In this document: piece after piece, positions 15,230 to 20,908 of the stretch
Layout: each line of letters begins with the position of its first letter
Position numbering within the stretch: the stretch's first letter is position 1
Source: JAHHUH01 sp045123075
Lineage (GTDB): Bacteria; Bacillota; Negativicutes; Acidaminococcales; Acidaminococcaceae
DNA length: 21,012 nucleotides
Assembly (NCBI GenBank): GCA_045123075.1
Contig: JBGVIJ010000055.1
Location: 1-21,012 of the forward strand
Reading direction: 5' to 3'
The notes under the pieces: model-generated
Seen by the model: the letters and a program-made list of their open reading frames with translations, nothing else
What the model was told of the DNA's origin: nothing
The model's database searches: none
Made by a program: the position numbers and the translations under genes

Positions 15230-16858
15230 ATGGAAAATAACGCAGGCACCTTTACTAGAGAGCAACTGGATGAGCTTATTAAAAAAGGTAAAGCCAATAA
15301 TGGTGTTCTCACTTATCAAGAAGTTATCGACGCAACTAAAAGCTCTCCCGATATCACTCCTGAGGGTATCGAAGCTTTGTATGAGTATGTTGCTGCTAAG
15401 GGTATTGAAATAGTTGATGATACCGCTATTGGTGACGTTGATGTTGATGATGTTTTGCCCGTTGTTGACGATGTTGTAGAAGATAACGACGAAATTGAAG
15501 AAATCAACGAAGCTGAACTGGCAAATCTTTCCGTACCGGAAGGCATTAGCATTGATGACCCTGTACGTATGTATTTGAAAGAAATTGGTCGCGTACCTCT
15601 TTTGATTGGCGAGGACGAAATCAAACTTGCAAAACGTATGGATAAAGGTAAACAAGCTGACCGTTTGCTTCGTGGCAAGATGATTGCTTTGGAAGCACCT
15701 ATTTTCAGTGGTACCGATGACACTGCGGCTCTGCTCGAAAAAATCTTCGGCTATTTGCAAGAAGAATGGAAAATGACAGATTCTCGTTCTGTGCATAAAG
15801 TTTTGAAGAAAATTCGTGACAGACATGAAGATGGCAATGCTTATTCTGTTGAAGAATATCTTGATTTGATTTTTGAATTTACCAGAGACGAACGCTTACA
15901 TTTGCAACGTTTAATGCTTGATCAACGCTGCTACGTTGCTGACTGCGACAAGCTGATGATTGAACGTCCTACCAGCGATAAAGAAGTACATTCTTTGTAT
16001 CCGCTGAACGCTTTGCTTGAAGAAGTTAAAGCTCGTTTGGCAGATGGTCGTGAGCAAGACTTTAACATTGCAGAAAAATATATGGACTTGCACGAAGACT
16101 ATCAAAAACTTTTGAAAGCTGTAAAAGCTCAAGGTGATGATGCTAAGAAATGCTTGTCCGAAGCTAACTTGCGTTTGGTAGTTTCCATTGCAAAACGTTA
16201 CGTTGGTCGCGGTATGTTGTTCCTTGATTTGATTCAAGAAGGCAACCTTGGTCTTATTAAAGCAGTAGAAAAATTTGACTACAATAAAGGTTTCAAATTT
16301 AGTACTTATGCTACTTGGTGGATTCGTCAAGCAATTACCCGTGCTATTGCGGATCAAGCTCGTACCATTCGTATTCCCGTGCATATGGTTGAAACCATCA
16401 ATAAACTTATTAGAGTTTCCCGTCAATTGCTGCAAGAACTTGGTCGCGAACCGCAACCGGAAGAAATTGCACGTGAAATGGATACCACCGTTGAACGTGT
16501 ACGTGAAATCATGAAAATTGCTCAAGAGCCTGTTTCTTTGGAAACTCCGATTGGTGAAGAAGAAGATTCTCATCTTGGCGATTTCATTGAAGACCACGAT
16601 GCACCTGCTCCGGCAGACGCTGCTTCTTTCACTTTGCTCCGCGAACAATTGGATGAAGTTCTCGAAACTTTGACCTTGCGCGAAAAGAAAGTTTTGGAAC
16701 TGCGCTTTGGTTTGGAAGATGGTCGTTCCCGTACTTTGGAAGAAGTTGGTCAACATTTTGGCGTAACTCGTGAACGTATTCGTCAAATTGAAGCGAAGGC
16801 TTTACGCAAACTGCGTCACCCGAGCCGTAGCAAACGCTTGAAAGACTTTTTAGAATAA
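15230..16858 (+). CDS. rpoD: RNA polymerase primary sigma factor RpoD (SigA)
   Basis: 542 residues. The start is ATG 15230, because a very strong ribosome site (GGAAGGAGGGGG, 15214-15225) precedes it; the upstream in-frame ATG 15176 lies within dnaG. Region 1.1 is about residues 8-62, followed by an acidic linker (about 63-97), region 1.2 (DDPVRMYLKEIGRVPLL, about 109-140), region 2 (LSEANLRLVVSIAKRYVGRG through KFSTYATWWIRQA, about 309-375), region 3 (about 380-460) and region 4 with its helix-turn-helix (TLEEVGQHFGVTRERIRQIE, 502-521). Between regions 1.2 and 2 there is an extra segment of about 165 residues (about 141-305), absent from the compact SigA of Bacillus (371 aa). No terminator lies between this gene and the following tRNA promoter. 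Confidence 0.96.
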   Translation: MENNAGTFTREQLDELIKKGKANNGVLTYQEVIDATKSSPDITPEGIEALYEYVAAKGIEIVDDTAIGDVDVDDVLPVVDDVVEDNDEIEEINEAELANLSVPEGISIDDPVRMYLKEIGRVPLLIGEDEIKLAKRMDKGKQADRLLRGKMIALEAPIFSGTDDTAALLEKIFGYLQEEWKMTDSRSVHKVLKKIRDRHEDGNAYSVEEYLDLIFEFTRDERLHLQRLMLDQRCYVADCDKLMIERPTSDKEVHSLYPLNALLEEVKARLADGREQDFNIAEKYMDLHEDYQKLLKAVKAQGDDAKKCLSEANLRLVVSIAKRYVGRGMLFLDLIQEGNLGLIKAVEKFDYNKGFKFSTYATWWIRQAITRAIADQARTIRIPVHMVETINKLIRVSRQLLQELGREPQPEEIAREMDTTVERVREIMKIAQEPVSLETPIGEEEDSHLGDFIEDHDAPAPADAASFTLLREQLDEVLETLTLREKKVLELRFGLEDGRSRTLEEVGQHFGVTRERIRQIEAKALRKLRHPSRSKRLKDFLE

Positions 16859-16861
16859 GTA

Positions 16862-16890
16862 TTGACAAGAAATTAAAAATATTGTAAAAT
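16862..16890 (+). promoter_or_regulatory. promoter of the tRNA-Ile2/Met-Ala operon
   Basis: Perfect -35 TTGACA (16862-16867), 17-nt spacer, TAAAAT (16885-16890). It starts only 4 nt after the rpoD stop and is the strongest-looking promoter in the window. Confidence 0.85.
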
Positions 16891-16913
16891 CTATTTCGTT
16901 GGTGAAGTAATTT

Positions 16914-16988
16914 GGGCCTATAGCTCAGTGGTAGAGCCGCCGGCTCATAACCGGCTGGTCGTAGGTTCGAACCCTACTGGGCCCACCA
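16914..16988 (+). tRNA. tRNA with CAT anticodon, probably tRNA-Ile2 (lysidine type)
   Basis: 75-nt cloverleaf with acceptor arms GGGCCTA / TGGGCCC, anticodon loop CTCATAA (anticodon CAU), discriminator A and encoded CCA. It is not an initiator (G1-C72 is paired). By anticodon alone it would be called Met, but C4-G69 and C5-G68, features used by TilS to recognise tRNA-Ile2 in E. coli, and the CTCATAA loop as in Bacillus tRNA-Ile(CAU), favour Ile2 decoding AUA after lysidine modification. Confidence 0.93.
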
Positions 16989-17008
16989 ACAAAATTAAAT
17001 ACCTATTT

Positions 17009-17084
17009 GGGGGCGTAGCTCAGCTGGGAGAGCACCTGCCTTGCAAGCAGGGGGTCAGCGGTTCGATTCCGCTCGTCTCCACCA
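17009..17084 (+). tRNA. tRNA-Ala (TGC)
   Basis: 76-nt cloverleaf with acceptor arms GGGGGCG / CGTCTCC containing the G3-U70 wobble that defines alanine identity, anticodon loop CTTGCAA (UGC), discriminator A and encoded CCA. Confidence 0.96.
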
Positions 17085-17096
17085 AATCAACAACAC

Positions 17097-17126
17097 GGAC
17101 TTCCGAGTAATCGGAAGTCCTTTTAA
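17097..17126 (+). terminator. terminator of the tRNA-Ile2/Ala operon
   Basis: 10-bp perfect stem GGACTTCCGA / TCGGAAGTCC with GTAA loop, followed by TTTTAATTAT. Confidence 0.93.
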
Positions 17127-17133
17127 TTATACG

Positions 17134-17162
17134 TGTATACATTAGCTGTAAATGTTGTACAC
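17134..17162 (+). promoter_or_regulatory. possible operator dyad upstream of the first symporter gene
   Basis: An imperfect inverted repeat, GTGTATACATT (17133-17143) and AATGTTGTACAC (17151-17162), overlaps the -35 region. Its left half contains the palindrome TGTATACA, which recurs upstream of the second symporter gene (18690-18697). Confidence 0.3.
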
Positions 17163-17183
17163 TAAATGTTTTTTTGATAAAAT
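17155..17183 (+). promoter_or_regulatory. promoter of the first symporter gene
   Basis: TTGTAC (17155-17160), 17-nt spacer, TAAAAT (17178-17183). The leader of about 33 nt is too short for a riboswitch. Confidence 0.65.
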
Positions 17184-17222
17184 ACTATTCGTGTATTAAT
17201 TATTTTTTTGAGAGGTGTAGTA

Positions 17223-18599
17223 ATGTTAGAATTTTTGAACACTGTTAATGGTTTGGTTTGGGGCGTACCTTTGTTGGTACTTTTGATGGGTACAGGCGTA
17301 TTGCTTACCGTGCGTTTGGGATTGTTGCAAGTTGCCAAACTCCCGATGGCATTGAAACTCATCTTCGCCGCCAGAAACACCGGTAGCGGTGATATCAATA
17401 GTTTCCAAGCATTGTGCACTGCTCTGGCAGCTACTGTTGGTACCGGCAATATCGTAGGTGTTGCAACTGCGGTTAAGGCAGGTGGTCCTGGTGCACTCTT
17501 CTGGATGTGGCTGGCTGCTTTCTTTGGTATGGCAACCAAATACGCAGAAGGCGTACTTGCTGTAAAATATCGTGTAATGGACGAAAATGGTAACGCTTCC
17601 GGCGGCCCTATGTACTATATTGAAAACGGCTTGGGTAAAAAGTTTAAACCCTTGGCTGTAATGTTTGCTGTGTTTGGTGTAATGACTGCTGCTTTGGGCT
17701 CCGGTACTTTTACCCAAGTTAACGCAATTACTTCTATCGTAAATGTTTCTTTTGATGTTCCTGTTATTTATACTGCAGGCATCTTGACCGTTTTGGTTGC
17801 AGTTATCATCATCGGTGGCTTGCAATCCATTGCAAACGTTGCAAGTAAAATCGTACCGTTCATGGCAGTGTTGTACATCATCACCACTGTTTCCGTACTG
17901 TGCGTGTTCTCTGACCAAGTTATCCCTGCAATCAAACTTGTTATCGACAGCGCATTTAATGGTACTGCTGCAGCTGGTGGCTTCTTAGGTGCTACTGTAA
18001 TGCTTGCTATGCGTAGCGGTATCGCTCGTGGTATTTATTCCAACGAAGCAGGTTTAGGTTCTGCTCCCATCGTAGCAGCTGCTGCTAAAACTAAATGGCC
18101 TGCAGAACAAGGTCTCGTTTCCATGACCGGTACTTTTATCGATACCATCATCATTTGTACTTTAACTGGTCTTTCCCTTATCGTAACCGGCGTATGGACT
18201 GGCGATGTTAACGGTGCTGCTTTGACCGAAGCTGCATTCAGTTCTGCGTTCCCCTTTGCTGCTAAATACTTGCTCACTTCCGGTTTGGTACTCTTTGCAT
18301 TTACTACCATTATTGGTTGGAGCTACTATGGCGAACGCTGTATGGAATACCTTGTAGGCGTTAAAGGTATTATGCCGTATCGTTATGCTTACATCGCTCT
18401 CGTTGGTTGTGGTGCGTTCCTCAAATTGGAAACCATTTGGGTTATTGCGGATATCGTTAACGGTTTGATGGCGATCCCCAACTTAATTGCGCTTATCGGT
18501 TTGAGTGGTGTAGTAGTTGCTGAAACTAAACATTACTTTGAATACTGGGGCGAAGTTCGTAAAAGAAAAGCTCATATTAAAGAACTTAAAAACAAATAA
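17223..18599 (+). CDS. alanine/glycine:sodium symporter, AGCS family (copy 1)
   Basis: 458 residues, integral membrane amino acid:Na+ symporter (AGCS, AlsT/DagA family), normally importing alanine and/or glycine with Na+. Start ATG 17223 with AGAGGTG upstream; it aligns with the starts of the two following paralogues (VNGLVWGVPLLVLLMGTGVLL). Family signatures are TALAATVGTGNIVGVATAV, GGPGALFWMWLAAFFGMATKYAE, GGPMYYIENGLG, GIYSNEAGLGSAPIVAAAAKT and MTGTFIDTIIICTLTGL. About ten to eleven hydrophobic helices and a basic C-terminal tail (KRKAHIKELKNK). It has its own promoter and terminator and, unlike copies 2 and 3, no riboswitch. Substrate preference between alanine and glycine cannot be read off the sequence. 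Confidence 0.93.
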   Translation: MLEFLNTVNGLVWGVPLLVLLMGTGVLLTVRLGLLQVAKLPMALKLIFAARNTGSGDINSFQALCTALAATVGTGNIVGVATAVKAGGPGALFWMWLAAFFGMATKYAEGVLAVKYRVMDENGNASGGPMYYIENGLGKKFKPLAVMFAVFGVMTAALGSGTFTQVNAITSIVNVSFDVPVIYTAGILTVLVAVIIIGGLQSIANVASKIVPFMAVLYIITTVSVLCVFSDQVIPAIKLVIDSAFNGTAAAGGFLGATVMLAMRSGIARGIYSNEAGLGSAPIVAAAAKTKWPAEQGLVSMTGTFIDTIIICTLTGLSLIVTGVWTGDVNGAALTEAAFSSAFPFAAKYLLTSGLVLFAFTTIIGWSYYGERCMEYLVGVKGIMPYRYAYIALVGCGAFLKLETIWVIADIVNGLMAIPNLIALIGLSGVVVAETKHYFEYWGEVRKRKAHIKELKNK

Positions 18600-18609
18600 G
18601 AAATTTGCA

Positions 18610-18638
18610 AGGACTTCCGAATTCGGAAGTCCTTTTTA
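18610..18638 (+). terminator. terminator of the first symporter gene
   Basis: Perfect palindrome with stem AGGACTTCCG (18610-18619) / CGGAAGTCCT (18624-18633), then TTTTT. The stem repeats that of the terminator at 17097-17120, so the gene is bracketed by two near-identical hairpins. Confidence 0.93.
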
Positions 18639-18719
18639 CATTTTATGTAAAGGTTTTTACAATGTGTTAACATTTTGCTTAGTGTGCAATGTATACATAA
18701 CAAATGTTCACGAAAATGC
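18635..18719. other. A/T-rich spacer with small dyads
   Basis: Between the terminator and the riboswitch promoter are short inverted repeats: TTTACAT/ATGTAAA (18635-18651), AATGT/ACATT (18661-18674) and the palindrome TGTATACA (18690-18697). No coding potential is seen. They may be regulator sites but are not distinctive enough for a call. Confidence 0.35.
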
Positions 18720-18747
18720 TTGCAATATTTCGAAATGGTGCTATAAT
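18720..18747 (+). promoter_or_regulatory. promoter of the second symporter gene
   Basis: TTGCAA (18720-18725), 16-nt spacer, consensus TATAAT (18742-18747) with an extended TG (18739-18740). Transcription would start near 18754-18756, immediately at the sequence TAAGTAAATA. Confidence 0.8.
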
Positions 18748-18753
18748 CAGGTA

Positions 18754-18937
18754 CATAAGTAAATAACGAGTGGATGAAACGCATGGGAGAAGACATAAAG
18801 TCTGCCGAAGGAGTAAAACTTACAGGTGCTTGTTACAAGCGAAACCGTACGTGGACACAGCTCTGGAGAGTCCCTTAAATGGGCGCCGAAGGTGCACGGA
18901 CGCAAGTCCTTATCTCTCAGGCCAATGGACAGAGTGA
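18754..18937 (+). promoter_or_regulatory. tandem glycine riboswitch (two aptamers)
   Basis: Two consecutive glycine aptamers. Aptamer I has GTGGATGA, GGGAGAA, TGCCGAAGGAG, CAGGTG and GTGGACA; aptamer II has CTCTGGAGAG (18861-18870), GCGCCGAAGGTGCA, TATCTCTCAGGCCAATGGACAGAG (ending 18934). These CCGAAG, CTCTCAGG and GGACAG blocks are the glycine aptamer core, and the short linker between aptamers is typical of the tandem form. In aptamer I the CTCTCAGG block reads CTTACAGG, so its helix with GGAGA is weakened. It precedes an amino acid symporter gene, as in Streptococcus pyogenes, where glycine turns expression off. Sign of control here is inferred, not shown. Confidence 0.93.
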
Positions 18938-18938
18938 T

Positions 18939-18975
18939 AACGATTGTGTGAAAGAGAGAGTTCATAATCGTTTTT
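18939..18975 (+). terminator. first hairpin of the riboswitch expression platform
   Basis: AACGATT (18939-18945) pairs with AATCGTT (18966-18972), with an inner TGAA/TTCA pairing and an AGAGAGAG loop, followed by TTTTT (18971-18975). It could be a terminator in its own right or an antiterminator-competing element. Confidence 0.5.
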
Positions 18976-18977
18976 AC

Positions 18978-19014
18978 GCCGGAGTATTATTGTAAGTACT
19001 TTGGCTTTTTATTT
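18978..19014 (+). terminator. riboswitch-controlled terminator before the second symporter gene
   Basis: GCCGGAGTA (18978-18986) pairs with TACTTTGGC (18997-19005), including G-U pairs, followed by TTTTTATTT. The left arm is complementary to the CTCTGG strand that begins aptamer II, a plausible switching contact. Confidence 0.72.
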
Positions 19015-19059
19015 ACTTAGAATTGAGAGATCATTTTTATTAAAAAGGGGAGACTAAAA

Positions 19060-20403
19060 ATGTTAGACACTTTGAACACTATTAATGGTTATGTATGGGG
19101 CTTACCGCTGATTATCCTGGTACTTGGTACCGGTATTCTGCTTACTGTAAGATTAGGTTTAATCCAAGTTCTCAAATTACCCATGGCACTGAAACTTATC
19201 TTCACTGCTGAAAGCGAAGGCGAAGGCGACGTTAACAGCTTTAAAGCTCTTTGTACTGCTCTTGCAGCAACCGTTGGTACTGGTAACATCGTAGGTGTTG
19301 CTACTGCTCTTAAAGCAGGTGGTCCTGGTGCATTGTTCTGGATGTGGCTCGCAGCATTCTTCGGTATGGCTACTAAATACGCAGAATGTATGTTGGCAGT
19401 AAAATTCCGTAAAGTTGACAAAAACGGCAACATCGCCGGCGGCCCGATGCACTACATCGAAATGGGCTTGGGTAGCAACTATAAATTCTTGGCAATCCTG
19501 TTTGCTATCTTTGGTGTCGGCAGTGCGTGCTTGGGCGTAGGTACATTCGCACAAATTAACTCCATCGTAGAAATTACCAATATTGCAGCTGGCATTCCTA
19601 CTGGCTACACTGGTTTGGCACTTACCATCCTGGTTGCAGTTATCACCATTGGCGGTATTAAATCTATCGCAAACGTATCCGAAATGGTTGTTCCGACCAT
19701 GGCAGGTATTTACTTCGTTTGCACCGTTGGCATTATCATTACTCACATCGACCAACTCCCGAACGCAATTGCAATGGTAATTGACGGCGCGTTCAATCCT
19801 ACTGCAGCAGCAGGCGGCTTCTTGGGTTCCTCTGTAATGCTCGCTATGCGTAGCGGTATCGCACGCGGTATCTTCTCTAACGAATCTGGTTTAGGTTCTG
19901 CTCCGATCGTTGCAGCAGCAGCAAAAACCAAATGGGCTCCTGAACAAGGCCTCGTTTCCATGACTGGTACTTTCATCGATACCATCATCATTTGTACTTT
20001 GACTGGTTTGTCCTTGCTGGTAACTGGTGTTTGGTGTGGCGACCTGAACGGTGCTGCAATGACCTCTCAAGCATTTACTTCTACCTACTCTGACGTTGGT
20101 AGCATCCTGCTTATGATTGGTTTGTCCCTGTTCGCATTCACCACTATCCTTGGCTGGAACTACTACGGCGAACGTTGCGTAGAATACTTGGTTGGCGTAA
20201 AAGGCATTCTTCCGTATCGCGTAATCTTCATCGTGCTCGTAGCATGCGGTCCTTATCTCCAATTGGAAGAAATTTGGGTTCTGTCCGATATCTGCAATGG
20301 CTTGATGGCATTCCCGAACTTAGTTGCTCTGGTTCTTTTGAGTGGCGTAGTTGCTTCTGAAACTAAAGAATACTACAAACACCTGGAAGAAGAAAATAAA
20401 TAA
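19060..20403 (+). CDS. alanine/glycine:sodium symporter, AGCS family (copy 2, riboswitch-controlled)
   Basis: 447 residues, same family as copy 1 and clearly a close paralogue: long stretches are shared (LKLPMALKLIFTAES, TALAATVGTGNIVGVATAL, GGPGALFWMWLAAFFGMATKYAE, GSAPIVAAAAKTKW, GTFIDTIIICTLTG). Start ATG 19060 with AGGGGAG 7 nt upstream. The C-terminal tail (KEYYKHLEEENK) is shorter and more acidic than that of copy 1. Placement directly behind a glycine riboswitch suggests that glycine is its substrate or a metabolic cue for its expression. It is monocistronic, ending at a long terminator hairpin. Confidence 0.93.
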   Translation: MLDTLNTINGYVWGLPLIILVLGTGILLTVRLGLIQVLKLPMALKLIFTAESEGEGDVNSFKALCTALAATVGTGNIVGVATALKAGGPGALFWMWLAAFFGMATKYAECMLAVKFRKVDKNGNIAGGPMHYIEMGLGSNYKFLAILFAIFGVGSACLGVGTFAQINSIVEITNIAAGIPTGYTGLALTILVAVITIGGIKSIANVSEMVVPTMAGIYFVCTVGIIITHIDQLPNAIAMVIDGAFNPTAAAGGFLGSSVMLAMRSGIARGIFSNESGLGSAPIVAAAAKTKWAPEQGLVSMTGTFIDTIIICTLTGLSLLVTGVWCGDLNGAAMTSQAFTSTYSDVGSILLMIGLSLFAFTTILGWNYYGERCVEYLVGVKGILPYRVIFIVLVACGPYLQLEEIWVLSDICNGLMAFPNLVALVLLSGVVASETKEYYKHLEEENK

Positions 20404-20422
20404 GAAATAATAATACCCCCTT

Positions 20423-20469
20423 TGAAGCGGTGTTTCGAGATCTCTCTCTCGAGCACCGCTTCATTTTTG
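20423..20469 (+). terminator. terminator of the second symporter gene
   Basis: Long hairpin: outer stem TGAAGCGGTG (20423-20432) / CACCGCTTCA (20454-20463), inner stem TCGAGA (20435-20440) / TCTCGA (20447-20452), followed by TTTTT. Confidence 0.92.
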
Positions 20470-20513
20470 TGTAAGCAATAAAGTGCTTTTATAAAAAAAT
20501 GTGAAATTTATAC

Positions 20514-20541
20514 TTGCTTTTTCTATATATTGTGGTAGAAT
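20514..20541 (+). promoter_or_regulatory. promoter of the third symporter gene
   Basis: TTGCTT (20514-20519), 16-nt spacer, TAGAAT (20536-20541). The predicted start, near 20548-20550, again falls at TAAGTAAATA, as in the preceding leader. Confidence 0.72.
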
Positions 20542-20547
20542 GTTCTT

Positions 20548-20737
20548 CGTAAGTAAATATTGAGTGGATGAAGTATATGGGAGAAGACAGAAATGTCTAC
20601 CGAAGGAGCGAAACTCTCAGGTGCTTTCGAAAGAGAGCGAGTACTGTATATGGACACAACTCTGGAGAGTCCCTTAAATGGGCGCCGAAGGTGCACGGGT
20701 TACGTACCCTTATCTCTCAGGCCAATGGACAGAGCAA
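20548..20737 (+). promoter_or_regulatory. second tandem glycine riboswitch (two aptamers)
   Basis: Closely parallels the riboswitch at 18754. Aptamer I has GTGGATGAA, GGGAGAA, TACCGAAGGAGCGAAA, CTCTCAGGTG and ATGGACA; aptamer II begins CTCTGGAGAG (20660-20669) and ends CTCTCAGGCCAATGGACAGAG (20714-20734) with GCGCCGAAGGTGCACGG between. Here aptamer I keeps CTCTCAGG, so both aptamers look intact. The aptamer II core is almost identical to that of the first riboswitch while the peripheral loops differ, which points to duplication of the leader along with the gene. Confidence 0.93.
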
Positions 20738-20738
20738 G

Positions 20739-20815
20739 AACAATATGATGATACATTCATATCATAGGTATATCTATAGGTGTACCTATGCGAATGATTA
20801 TACTAATTTGTTTTT
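20739..20815 (+). other. extended hairpin in the expression platform of the second riboswitch
   Basis: Nested pairings AACAA/TTGTT (20739-20743, 20808-20812), CATTC/GAATG (20754-20758, 20792-20796) and CATAGGTA/TACCTATG (20763-20770, 20783-20790) form a long stem followed by TTTTT. It occupies the same place as the hairpin at 18939-18975 but is far longer. Confidence 0.5.
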
Positions 20816-20818
20816 ACA

Positions 20819-20855
20819 GCCAGAGTATATTTTGATATGCTCTGGCTTTTCTATT
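20819..20855 (+). terminator. riboswitch-controlled terminator before the third symporter gene
   Basis: GCCAGAGTATA (20819-20829) pairs with TATGCTCTGGC (20836-20846), then TTTT. CCAGAG in the left arm (20820-20825) is exactly complementary to CTCTGG at the 5' edge of aptamer II (20660-20665), so aptamer and terminator may compete. Confidence 0.82.
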
Positions 20856-20908
20856 TACTTACCTAACATGAGAGAAAAAATGTATAAAAAGAAAGAGGTA
20901 ATGAAAAA

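Noticed and set aside
15911..16786. 291-codon minus-strand open frame opposite rpoD
   Set aside because: Antisense shadow of conserved sigma regions 2-4.
18756..19019. Riboswitch module as a mobile element with terminal inverted repeats
   Set aside because: The arms coincide with the transcript start and terminator end, no target-site duplication is seen, and an RNA helix explains them better; kept only as an alternative in the findings.
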